Assembly (NCBI GenBank): GCA_946538525.1
Contig: CAMNGU010000010.1
Span: 1 to 36,425, forward strand
Reading direction: 5' to 3'
Length of the DNA: 36,425 bases
From: an uncultured Lachnospiraceae bacterium
Lineage (GTDB): Bacteria; Bacillota; Clostridia; Lachnospirales; Lachnospiraceae
The notes under the pieces were generated by a model. That model saw nothing but the letters and a program-made list of their open reading frames with translations. It did no database searches and had not been told where the DNA came from. The translations under genes and the position numbers were made by a program. How positions within the stretch are numbered: position 1 is the stretch's first letter; every line of letters starts with the position of its first letter. Shown here piece by piece: positions 17,649 through 25,579 of the stretch.

Positions 17649-18506
17649 ATGTATATTGTAGACAGTAAAAACATATTAACACCGCAGAATGGTCTAAACA
17701 TCTACCGTGGCAGGACCGAGAACAGTATACTTCTTACTGAGGTGACGGGGGCTGATCCTCTGGATATAGGTGTAAAGAAGGATGCGCCGGATCAGTTGAA
17801 TCAGGTGCTGAAGACTAGAAGGAGTAAGGGAATAATCATCATAGGCAATCTGGGTGATCCTTATAACAGTCATGAAGAAGAGTATCTTCTCACAAGAAAA
17901 TGTCTTCAGGTTATTGAAAATAATGATTATGGTGTGGTAATATCCACAAAGCAGTCTCTTATAGAACGAGATATGGATGTTCTGAAGGGGATAGCCAGAA
18001 AGACAAAATGCGCCGTGGAGCTTACATTTCCAACCTTTGATAATGGCATGCTGAAGAAGCTGGAAGGTGAAGAGGTTATCTCTGTTGAGGAAAGATTTAG
18101 ATTACTGGATTTGTTCCGGGAAAATGGTATCGATATAATCGCAAAAGTATATCCTATAATTCCATTTGTAAATGATGAAGAGACGCTGGACATAGTGCAG
18201 CGCCTATCTGAGTATGATATACTTGGAATTGATTTCATGGAATACCGTCTTGCTATAAAGAAGTCGGTTAGAGAGTTCTTCTACACAGAATTCAAGAATA
18301 GATTTCCAGAGAGCTACGAAGCCTTCAGCGCAGAATATGAAGAGACCGGTGAGCTGCTTCCAAGGAATTATAAGGAAAATCTGAAGACTATTACAGAAAT
18401 GTGTGAGCAGAAGAATCTTCTTTGTGGAAAGAAAAAGCTTACCGACTGGAAGCGTAAGTACGAGAATAAAACTACCGGTGACCAGATGTCGATATTTGAT
18501 TTTTAA
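17649..18506 (+). CDS. Degenerate SplB-like radical SAM-fold protein lacking the cluster cysteines
   Basis: The 285-residue protein follows the spore photoproduct lyase-like (COG1533/SplB) pattern almost throughout: NIYRG at 17-21, GDPYNSHEEEYLLTR (about 74-88), ISTKQSLIERDMDVL (about 98-112), ERFRLLDLFRENGI and YPIIPFVNDEE (about 147-177), and KKSVREFFYTEFKNRFPE near 205-222. The CxxxCxxC that should follow YRG is replaced at identical spacing by R22, S26 and L29 (GRTENSILLTE), so it cannot bind a normal [4Fe-4S] cluster. The last seven residues, QMSIFDF, match a bacterial sliding-clamp-binding peptide. It lies 48 bp after the SMC-like gene, with AAGGA before the ATG and no terminator between, taking the place where Wadjet operons have JetD. 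The function is unknown; I infer a non-catalytic or repurposed scaffold. Confidence 0.7.
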   Translation: MYIVDSKNILTPQNGLNIYRGRTENSILLTEVTGADPLDIGVKKDAPDQLNQVLKTRRSKGIIIIGNLGDPYNSHEEEYLLTRKCLQVIENNDYGVVISTKQSLIERDMDVLKGIARKTKCAVELTFPTFDNGMLKKLEGEEVISVEERFRLLDLFRENGIDIIAKVYPIIPFVNDEETLDIVQRLSEYDILGIDFMEYRLAIKKSVREFFYTEFKNRFPESYEAFSAEYEETGELLPRNYKENLKTITEMCEQKNLLCGKKKLTDWKRKYENKTTGDQMSIFDF

Positions 18507-18740
18507 TATTATGACATAAGTGTCAAAAGTCAAAATGCGTTCCTGCTTGCAGGAAAAGCATGTTGACCTTATGACACGCTGAAACATGAGGAAATAGCAT
18601 TTTTCTTAGAAAAATAGCGGTTTCCGAATGTTTCTAGGATTGCGAGAATTTCGTAAGAAATGGAGCAATCCGTATGTCATATGGTGTCAAAAGGTACTTT
18701 TGACACCCACATCATATTTTTAATTAGTGAAGGATAAACT
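18507..18740 (+). promoter_or_regulatory. Hairpin-dense intergenic region
   Basis: Four inverted repeats fill this 234-bp gap. At 18515-18573 is a long interrupted hairpin (TTCCTGC/GCAGGAA at its tip, ATGC/GCAT, GTCAA/TTGAC and CATAAG/CTTATG below). At 18599-18615 is ATTTTTC/GAAAAAT. At 18637-18671 is GGATTGC/GCAATCC with inner ATTTC/GAAAT. At 18683-18707 is a perfect 11-bp repeat, GGTGTCAAAAG/CTTTTGACACC, with loop GTA. The 9-mer TGTCAAAAG also occurs alone at 18521-18529. The last hairpin is followed by a T-rich stretch and could terminate the condensin transcript; the repeats could equally be protein-binding sites. Confidence 0.6.
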
Positions 18741-20861
18741 ATGTCATATGAATTATACGAAAAAGCCAAGAAGCTAGGTACAAAAGCATATAAGGCAAAT
18801 ATGTCTGAGGGCCGCTATCCATTTCTACCGGTTCTGGATGATATCATCAGTAAGGAAGATATCACCGGAGAGGTTAGTCTTGGGATAGTGGACATCCCTC
18901 TATCCAGAGTTGTTGGAACGAGTACGGCGGCGAGAACCCAGTCCTTTGCTTCTAACTTTATGCCTCTTATGGAACGAAATACTGAGTTTGGTTCCAAATG
19001 GTCCATGCTCAGTGATGCCCACATGAATGAGGGTATCAGGGATCCTATAAAGGTATATGAATATATGAATTACTACTATGTAGTTGAAGGCAATAAGAGA
19101 GTCAGTGTCCTCAAGTTTTTTGAGGCTGACTCTATTCCTGCATTTGTAACCCGAAAAGTTCCTAAGCTTACAGATGATGAAGAGATTCAGATTTACTATG
19201 AATTCATGGACTTCAACAAGAAGACAGGAATCAACTCTATCTGGTTCACTCAACTGGGAAGTTACAAGCGTCTTATGGATCAGGTTGCCATGGCTGAGAA
19301 ACATGGAGGAGTGTTAGATGATACTCCTCAGAGCTCCCAGCAGGCTTCAGCATCTGATTCTGCTGATGGAACAGGAATTTTGATCAGAACTGAGGTTGGC
19401 CGTATTTGGTCCGATGATACTATTCTGGAGCTTAAGGCGGCATATAAGAGATTTGAAAAAGGCTACAAGCAGAAGGGTGGAAAGAAGCTGAGTAACATTT
19501 CCACAGGAGACGCATTTCTCACCTTTGTTGAACTTAAAGGTTTTGATAATGTATGCGAAATGAGTATCGAGGAATTTGAGATTGGCATCACTTCCATGTG
19601 GCAGGAATTCCTTGTTATGAATGAAAGCTATGAAGTTGAGGTTTCACTGGATCCGCCTGAAGAGAGGAAGACGGTGTTGTCCTCTATACTTTCTCCAAAT
19701 TATAGTGCAGCAAAACCGCTTAAAGCAGCATTTATCTATGATGCAGATACTGCGGATTCTGACTGGGTATATGCTCATGAGCTGGGAAGAAACTACATCA
19801 AAGAGGTATTCGGCGATAAGCTGGTGACATTAAAGATAGCCAATGTTCATACGGAAGATGAGATTATTTCGGCTATAGAAGATCTGGTTGAAAATCATAA
19901 GGCGGAAGTTATATTTACCACTAATGCTCAGGCTATCAGCGCCAGTTTAAAATGCGCTATCAAGTATCCTGATGTTAAGATACTTAATTGTTCTATAAAT
20001 ACACTGCATAGATATATTAGAACATATGATGCGAGACTGTATGAAGCAAAGTTCTTGGCGGGAATGATAGCTGGAGCGGTTACAGAGACCAATAAGATTG
20101 GATATATGGCAACATTTCCTATCTATGGAATTACAGCGAATATTAATGCCTTTGCTCTGGGAGCGAAGATGGTAAATCCAAATGTTAAAGTTTATGTTCA
20201 GTGGACATCAGTTAAAGGCGCCGAGGCCAAGTCGGATCTTTATAAATCATTTTATCAGGAAGGCATAGATATTGTTTCCGATCAGGATATGATCACTCCT
20301 AGAAAGGCATCTAGAAAGTATGGTATGTACAAACTTTCTGAAAATGGTCCGGAGAACATGACCATGACTGCCTATAACTGGGGTACCATGTATGAAAGGA
20401 TTATCAATATCATCATGCAGGGTGGATGGAACAGTGCTGATGCGGACAGCGAGAGTAAACCTATCAATTACTGGTGGGGAATGTCTGCAGGCGTTGTAGA
20501 TATTATTATGTCAGATAAGATTCCGGTAGGAACCAGACGACTGGTGAATACCATTAAGAAACTTATTATAGAAGATGAATTCTCTCCATTTATGGGAGAG
20601 ATAAGAAATCAGGCTGGCACTATTATAAGTGAAGAAGGCGAAGATCTTGAGGTTGAGGAGATAATCACCATGAATTATCTGGTTGATAATGTGGTGGGAG
20701 AGATTCCAGAGATAGATGACCTGAAGGAAGAGGCCAGAGCACTGGTTGAGATAAAAGGTGTTCAGCAAGGCAGTACTGATAATAATGCGGATAATTCAAG
20801 TACTGAAAAAAATGCGGACAATAAGTTAGGTAATACAGATAATACAGGTGATTCAGAGTAA
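18741..20861 (+). CDS. ParB-like domain fused to a BMP/PnrA-type ligand-binding domain
   Basis: The 706-residue protein has no signal peptide or lipobox, so it is predicted to be cytoplasmic. Residues about 48-140 resemble the N-terminal ParB/Srx-like fold: GIRDPIKVYEY then YYVVEGNKRVSVLKFFEAD, with the GNKRVS box at 117-122. A helical linker follows (about 145-310). Residues about 328-640 follow the basic membrane protein (BMP, PnrA/Med-like) pattern of nucleoside-binding proteins: AAFIYDADTADSDW, AIKYPDVKILN, EAKFLAGMIAGAVTETNKIGYM and ANINAFALGAKMVNP. The tail is Asn/Asp/Ser-rich. GAAGGA precedes the ATG. BMP proteins are normally extracytoplasmic ABC-transporter binding proteins; here the domain is tied to a putative DNA- or nucleotide-binding module. 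I infer a ligand-responsive regulator, possibly tied to the neighbouring condensin. Confidence 0.75.
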   Translation: MSYELYEKAKKLGTKAYKANMSEGRYPFLPVLDDIISKEDITGEVSLGIVDIPLSRVVGTSTAARTQSFASNFMPLMERNTEFGSKWSMLSDAHMNEGIRDPIKVYEYMNYYYVVEGNKRVSVLKFFEADSIPAFVTRKVPKLTDDEEIQIYYEFMDFNKKTGINSIWFTQLGSYKRLMDQVAMAEKHGGVLDDTPQSSQQASASDSADGTGILIRTEVGRIWSDDTILELKAAYKRFEKGYKQKGGKKLSNISTGDAFLTFVELKGFDNVCEMSIEEFEIGITSMWQEFLVMNESYEVEVSLDPPEERKTVLSSILSPNYSAAKPLKAAFIYDADTADSDWVYAHELGRNYIKEVFGDKLVTLKIANVHTEDEIISAIEDLVENHKAEVIFTTNAQAISASLKCAIKYPDVKILNCSINTLHRYIRTYDARLYEAKFLAGMIAGAVTETNKIGYMATFPIYGITANINAFALGAKMVNPNVKVYVQWTSVKGAEAKSDLYKSFYQEGIDIVSDQDMITPRKASRKYGMYKLSENGPENMTMTAYNWGTMYERIINIIMQGGWNSADADSESKPINYWWGMSAGVVDIIMSDKIPVGTRRLVNTIKKLIIEDEFSPFMGEIRNQAGTIISEEGEDLEVEEIITMNYLVDNVVGEIPEIDDLKEEARALVEIKGVQQGSTDNNADNSSTEKNADNKLGNTDNTGDSE

Positions 20862-20947
20862 AGGTCTGATGAATCATCTTGAAATATTTATCTATAAAAA
20901 TCTTTAAAAGATTTAAGCTAATCAAAACAAAAGGGGTTTCGGAGGAG

Positions 20948-21544
20948 ATGAAGATTCTTGCTCTGGCAGATGTAGAGTCTAAATATTTGTGGGACTTTTT
21001 TGAAAAAACTAAATTAGATGGCATAGACCTGATTGTTTCTGCGGGAGACCTGGCGCCTCAGTATCTGGAATTCCTGGCAACCTTTGCTAAGGTTCCGGTG
21101 TTATATGTACATGGCAATCATGATGGCTGTTATAAGGACACACCACCAAATGGCTGTATATGTGTAGATGAGGATATATATGAATACCAGGGACTTCGTA
21201 TCATGGGACTTGGTGGAAGTATGTGTTACAACTATGGAAGTCATCAGTATAACGAAAAGCAGATGAGGAAGAGGTATTATAAGCTCCTTCCGAAGATATG
21301 GAGGAAGAAGGGAATAGATATACTTCTTACCCATTCTCCTGCCAAAGATTTTCATGATGGGAAGGACATGCCGCACATGGGCTTTGACTGCTTCAATACT
21401 ATATTAAAAAAGTATGAGCCAAAGTTATTTATTCATGGGCATGTACATATGAACTATGGCAGAGAATTTAAGCGTGAAGAAATGTATGGAAATACTCGGG
21501 TTGTAAATGCATTTGAAAGATATATTATTGAAATAGATGTTTAA
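20948..21544 (+). CDS. Calcineurin-like metallophosphoesterase
   Basis: The 198-residue protein has the order of motifs of small metallophosphoesterases (YfcE/MJ0936-like): a degenerate first box, MKILALADVES (the usual D-x-H becomes D-V-E); VSAGDL for GDxx; YVHGNHDG for GNHD; LTHSPAKD; and IHGHVHMNYG for GHxH. I chose the ATG at 20948 because the family starts exactly at this beta strand; a TTG at 20879 would add 23 residues. GGAGGAG lies very close (about 2 nt) to the ATG, and AAGGGG at 11 nt is an alternative site. It lies 86 bp after the ParB-BMP gene, probably in the same transcript. The substrate is unknown; such enzymes cut phosphodiesters. Confidence 0.8.
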   Translation: MKILALADVESKYLWDFFEKTKLDGIDLIVSAGDLAPQYLEFLATFAKVPVLYVHGNHDGCYKDTPPNGCICVDEDIYEYQGLRIMGLGGSMCYNYGSHQYNEKQMRKRYYKLLPKIWRKKGIDILLTHSPAKDFHDGKDMPHMGFDCFNTILKKYEPKLFIHGHVHMNYGREFKREEMYGNTRVVNAFERYIIEIDV

Positions 21545-21634
21545 ATGCATTTTGATATCTATATTTAACACCGGTAGAAAAGCAATATAGAAACAGTTAT
21601 ACAGAAATAGTAATACCAGGAGATTTAGAAATAA

Positions 21635-23002
21635 ATGAGTAATTTGAATAATTTATTTGAAAATTATAGTGAGATACAGAAGCATATCTCAAATTTATGT
21701 GATGGTGGAGGGCATATTGATCCATCTCTCTATACAAAGTACGATGTTAAGAGAGGCCTTCGTGATTCTAATGGAAAAGGTGTCCTTACTGGCCTTACAG
21801 AAATTTCTGATGTATCAGGTTTTAGAGAAGAAAATGGAGAGAGAGTTCCAATTCCAGGCGAACTATTCTTTCAGGGCTATGATGTAAGGGAGATGGTAAA
21901 GGGATTCGGAGAGACCAGCCATGGTTTTGAAGAGACCATATTTCTGCTTCTTTTTGGCCAGCTTCCAACTAAAAGTGAACTTGAGGAATTCATGACTATC
22001 CTTGGACAGCTGAGACCTCTTCCTGAAAACTTCAACAGAGATGTTATCATGAAGGCTCCAAGTAGAAATATCATGAATGTTTTAGAGCGTTGTGTACTTA
22101 CACTTTATTCTTATGATGATGATCCTGATGATATTAGTGTTAGTCATGTGCTTGAACAGTCCCTTAGTCTTATTGCAAGATTTCCTGTTATTGCTGCATA
22201 TGGTTATCAGAGCTACAGACATAAGTTTATGGATTCCAGTCTTATAATCCATAGACCAAAGGCGGAGCTTTCAACAGCTGAAAATATACTTCGTCTTCTT
22301 AGACCAGATCCTACATTTACAAGTCTGGAAGCTCAGGTTTTAGATGTGTGTCTTGTGCTTCATGCAGAGCATGGTGGTGGTAATAACTCAAGTTTCACAA
22401 CCCATGTTATATCCACAACAGGAACAGATACATATTCAACAGTTGCAGGTTCACTTGGTTCTCTTAAGGGACCTCGTCACGGTGGAGCTAACCTGAAGGT
22501 TCAGCAGATGATGGCTGACCTGAAGGAAAATGTAAAAGATATAGAAAGTGATGCACAGGTTAAATCTTATCTTTCTAAGGTGCTTAAGAAAGAAGCGTTC
22601 GATGGAAGAGGACTTATCTATGGAATGGGTCACGCAATCTATACCATTTCCGATCCAAGAGCTGAGATTCTGAAGGAGTATGCTCGTAAGCTTTCAGAGG
22701 CTGAGGGTTATACTAAAGAGTTTGAACTTTATGATAGAGTAGAGAGAATTGCCAAGGAACTTATAACAAAGAATAGAGCGGTTATGAAACCGGTTTGCGC
22801 AAATGTAGATTTATATAGTGGCTTTGTTTATTCGGTTCTAAAAATTCCAGTAGAACTATTTACTCCAATGTTTGCTATAGCGAGAATTGCAGGATGGTCA
22901 GCTCATAGAATTGAAGAGCTTGCAAATAATGGAAAGATTATAAGACCTGCGTATAAATATGTGGGTACACATAGAGACTATAAGCCTATAGATGAGAGGT
23001 AG
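21635..23002 (+). CDS. Citrate synthase
   Basis: The 455-residue cytoplasmic enzyme condenses acetyl-CoA with oxaloacetate (or propionyl-CoA, if a methylcitrate synthase). The three catalytic residues of the family are in place: H282 in GPRHGGAN, H333 in GMGHAIYTISDPRA and D392 in CANVDLYSGF. The C-terminal FTPMFAIARIAGWSAHRIEEL is typical. CCAGGAGAT precedes the ATG. The approximately 70-residue N-terminal extension with FREENGERVPIPGELFFQGYD is of the kind seen in clostridial type II-like citrate synthases. In an anaerobe with a partial TCA pathway it would feed glutamate synthesis. No other TCA gene is adjacent. Citrate versus 2-methylcitrate cannot be decided from sequence alone; I favour citrate. 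Confidence 0.92.
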   Translation: MSNLNNLFENYSEIQKHISNLCDGGGHIDPSLYTKYDVKRGLRDSNGKGVLTGLTEISDVSGFREENGERVPIPGELFFQGYDVREMVKGFGETSHGFEETIFLLLFGQLPTKSELEEFMTILGQLRPLPENFNRDVIMKAPSRNIMNVLERCVLTLYSYDDDPDDISVSHVLEQSLSLIARFPVIAAYGYQSYRHKFMDSSLIIHRPKAELSTAENILRLLRPDPTFTSLEAQVLDVCLVLHAEHGGGNNSSFTTHVISTTGTDTYSTVAGSLGSLKGPRHGGANLKVQQMMADLKENVKDIESDAQVKSYLSKVLKKEAFDGRGLIYGMGHAIYTISDPRAEILKEYARKLSEAEGYTKEFELYDRVERIAKELITKNRAVMKPVCANVDLYSGFVYSVLKIPVELFTPMFAIARIAGWSAHRIEELANNGKIIRPAYKYVGTHRDYKPIDER

Positions 23003-23028
23003 AGGTTCGGTAGAAAGGGGAGAAGCGT

Positions 23029-24402
23029 ATGTTCTGTACAACATGTGGTGGAAAAATACCAGATGATTCTAAATTCTGTACTATTTGTGGTCAGGCGGTT
23101 TCAAGAAATCAGCAGGGTAAACAGATAAATTATCAGCAGAATCAGCAATATGCAGGTCAAGGCCAGCAGAACCAGTATGCAGGTCAAGGCCAGCAGAACC
23201 AGTATGCGGGGCAAGGCCAGCAGAACCAGTATGCAGGTCAAGGACAGCAGAACCAGCAGTATGCGGGTCAAGGTCAGCAGTATGGTGGACAGCAAAACCA
23301 GCATCGTCAGGCTTCACAGTCCCGTCCACCAAAACAGCGCTCAGAATCACAGAGTGGCAGCAAGAAGATGATGATCATAGTTATGTCGATATGTGCATTC
23401 GTCATTGTTGCAGCCTTGGGGATACTTCTATATTTCAAGGTTTTCTGGAAGAAGACAGTTGAAGTGGACATGAGTGAATATGTAAAAGTCAGCTTCGAGG
23501 GCTATGATGGAATAGGCACGGCTAGCGTATACTTTGACCAGGACAGTTTCTATGATGACTATGCAGATGATATAAAGTACATTGGAAAAGGACCGGATGA
23601 TGCAGATGAGTATTATGATGCAGCGGAATATCTGCTCTATGTTTATGTCAGTGGTGCGCTGGATAAATCTACAGGTCTTACCAATGGAGATACAGTAAAT
23701 TACATTTGGGATGTGGACAAGAAGGGTATAAAGGACAACCTGAATGTAGATATAGAATTTGAAAATGTTCCATTTACAGTAAGTGGACTTCAGTCAGTTG
23801 GACAGACTGATGTATTCCAATATGTAACGGTTTCGTTTGATGGTGACAATGGAGCCGGAAAAGTTACAATTACAGCAGCGGATGATTCTCCTGTTGCTTC
23901 TTGGAACTTTGTATCTGATAAGACAGAAGGTCTTACAAATGGTGATAGCATTCTTGTTTCGGTAAATGACGATGGAACGCTGGTAGATTCATTTGTAAGT
24001 GCTACTGGAACCAGTCCACTGTCTTTATCAAGAGAATATGTGGTAAGTGGACTTAAGGAAGATGCTTCTTCTGATAAAGATTCTGACAAAGACGCAGATA
24101 AAGATTCGGATGATACTGCTTCAAATAGTAATCATAACAGTGACGGAATGGTTATTCCAGACAGCAGTACCAGAATGCTTACTGAAAGCGAAGTTAAGAA
24201 TATGACTCAGGATGAAATCCAGACTGCAATAAATGAAATATATGCAAGGAATGGATATAAGTTCAAAGATCAGGGTATATATAACTACTTCTGTCAGTAT
24301 GATTGGTATGATCCTAAAACTACTAATCAAGAAGATGCGAAGAGAATGTTTAATTCGACTGAGAATTATAATGTGGATCTGCTTCAGAAGTATAGACAGT
24401 AA
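23029..24402 (+). CDS. Zinc-ribbon membrane protein with Gln/Gly repeats and extracellular YARHG domain
   Basis: The predicted protein has 457 residues. Residues 3-20 form a zinc ribbon (CTTCGGKIPDDSKFCTIC). Residues about 35-90 are a low-complexity tract of GQGQQNQYA repeats. A transmembrane helix (about 114-137, MMIIVMSICAFVIVAALGIL) follows a basic stretch, so the zinc ribbon should be inside and the rest outside. Residues about 140-345 look like two beta domains (VKVSFEGYDGIGTASVYF and VTVSFDGDNGAGKVTIT). An acidic Ser/Asp linker then leads to a C-terminal YARHG domain (INEIYARNGYKFKDQGIYNYF, about 403-457), a putative cell-wall-associated extracellular module. GAAAGGGGAG precedes the ATG, 26 bp after citrate synthase. 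The function is unknown; a surface or sporulation-type sensor is possible. Confidence 0.8.
   Translation: MFCTTCGGKIPDDSKFCTICGQAVSRNQQGKQINYQQNQQYAGQGQQNQYAGQGQQNQYAGQGQQNQYAGQGQQNQQYAGQGQQYGGQQNQHRQASQSRPPKQRSESQSGSKKMMIIVMSICAFVIVAALGILLYFKVFWKKTVEVDMSEYVKVSFEGYDGIGTASVYFDQDSFYDDYADDIKYIGKGPDDADEYYDAAEYLLYVYVSGALDKSTGLTNGDTVNYIWDVDKKGIKDNLNVDIEFENVPFTVSGLQSVGQTDVFQYVTVSFDGDNGAGKVTITAADDSPVASWNFVSDKTEGLTNGDSILVSVNDDGTLVDSFVSATGTSPLSLSREYVVSGLKEDASSDKDSDKDADKDSDDTASNSNHNSDGMVIPDSSTRMLTESEVKNMTQDEIQTAINEIYARNGYKFKDQGIYNYFCQYDWYDPKTTNQEDAKRMFNSTENYNVDLLQKYRQ
23155..23265 (+). repeat. Coding tandem repeat, 27-bp unit
   Basis: Three contiguous 27-bp units (23155, 23182, 23209) differ at only a few bases, followed by a 30-bp unit at 23236 with one extra Gln codon and a decayed copy. 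They encode GQGQQNQYA. Such repeats can change copy number by slippage without shifting frame. Confidence 0.9.
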
Positions 24403-24481
24403 ATGAGTTTAACTGGAATTAACTGAAATCAGGAAAACTATAGACCGATATATAGAAATAGTTAACTATAGATTGAATAAA

Positions 24482-25429
24482 ATGACAAAATATAGAAAGA
24501 TGGTTCTCTCCATAATACTTACGCTTTTAGTATCATTTGTCTTGGTGGGCTGTGGCCAGAAAGAAAAGGATAATAAGGAAAGAAGAGGAGACTGGGGAGA
24601 AGCGACAACTGAAGAAATAACAGAGAAAGCTACTCAGGAGGTTACGGAGGTAGCGCCGGATGTGGCAACGAAGCTGGAAGCGGATCATGATCATGATGAG
24701 AATAAGAATAAGAATAAGACGAAGGCTTCTAAGACAGATGCGGATAAAGACTCTAAGAACTCGAAAGACTTAGAAGAAGAGTCGAAGAAGGCTTCAAATG
24801 GTAAAGTGATAGTTCTTGATCCTGGTCACTCCAATGTGGTGACAGGCAATACGGAACCGCTTGGACCTGGTTCTTCTGAGATGAAAGCGGCGGATGCTTC
24901 GGGGACTAGAGGAACCACCACAGGACTTACAGAGATAGAACTTAATTTCCAGATTGCGACTAAGCTAAAGACGGAGTTGGAAGCCAGGGGCTATACAGTC
25001 ATCCTCACAAGGGAAGATAATGATACAGCAATCTCCTGCGCAGAGAGAGCACAGGTTGCAAATGATGCTCATGCAGATGCATTTATCAGGATTCACGCGG
25101 ATGGTTCAGAGAGTTCATCAGCCAGTGGTGCCATGGGGATTTGCATCACTTCCTCCAATCCGTATGTGCCGGAGATGTATAGTGAGAGTAGGATTCTGTC
25201 AGATGATATCCTAAATGAATATGTGGCAGCTACCGGCTTTTCGAGTCGAGGAGTATGGGAGACGGATACAATGACAGGGAATAACTGGGCTGAAGTTCCA
25301 TGTACTCTGTTAGAAATGGGATTCATGACTAATCCCAATGAGGATACTCTTATGGCGGATCCGGATTTCCAGATAAAGATGGTGGATGGAATTGCTAATG
25401 GAGTAGATAGATACTTCTTTACGGATTAG
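24482..25429 (+). CDS. Lipoprotein N-acetylmuramoyl-L-alanine amidase (Amidase_3)
   Basis: The predicted protein has 315 residues and cuts the amide bond between muramic acid and the stem peptide of peptidoglycan. The N-terminal hydrophobic segment ends in LVGC, a lipobox, so the protein should be anchored to the outer face of the membrane. A charged Glu/Lys/Thr linker (to about residue 105) leads to the zinc amidase domain: VIVLDPGH, GLTEIELNFQIATKL, ADAFIRIHADGS and CTLLEMGFMTNPNED carry the expected two His and two Glu positions. I chose the ATG at 24482; a TTG 9 bp upstream is also possible, and neither has a strong ribosome binding site. It is probably co-transcribed with the YARHG gene, which supports a shared envelope role. 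Confidence 0.87.
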   Translation: MTKYRKMVLSIILTLLVSFVLVGCGQKEKDNKERRGDWGEATTEEITEKATQEVTEVAPDVATKLEADHDHDENKNKNKTKASKTDADKDSKNSKDLEEESKKASNGKVIVLDPGHSNVVTGNTEPLGPGSSEMKAADASGTRGTTTGLTEIELNFQIATKLKTELEARGYTVILTREDNDTAISCAERAQVANDAHADAFIRIHADGSESSSASGAMGICITSSNPYVPEMYSESRILSDDILNEYVAATGFSSRGVWETDTMTGNNWAEVPCTLLEMGFMTNPNEDTLMADPDFQIKMVDGIANGVDRYFFTD

Positions 25430-25579
25430 TATTTATTTTCCTGAGTGTCTCGAGAGTTGTGTGAATCACTTTAGAGGCGGGATGGCAGTATGTCATATGT
25501 TATCAAAGGCGTTTGGGGTAACTGATAATAAACGAATAAATATATAGAATAAATATATATAAATAGAAAGAGGATATAA

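Noticed and set aside
17649-18506. JetD (TOPRIM nuclease) as the fourth Wadjet gene
   Set aside because: The protein follows SplB-like landmarks and has no TOPRIM motif (no conserved Glu plus DxD) or JetD-like length.
10627-18506. Prophage or integrative element carrying the condensin genes
   Set aside because: No integrase, transposase, attachment-site repeat or tRNA is visible at either side, and the neighbours are ordinary chromosomal genes.
20948-21544. Metallophosphoesterase as the missing DNA-cutting subunit of the condensin
   Set aside because: It is of the small YfcE-like type, has a degenerate first metal box and lies after a separate hairpin-rich gap; nothing shows nuclease activity.
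23155-23290. Regular 27-bp repeats that could suggest a CRISPR array
   Set aside because: The units are contiguous without spacers and lie in frame inside a gene, encoding GQGQQNQYA.
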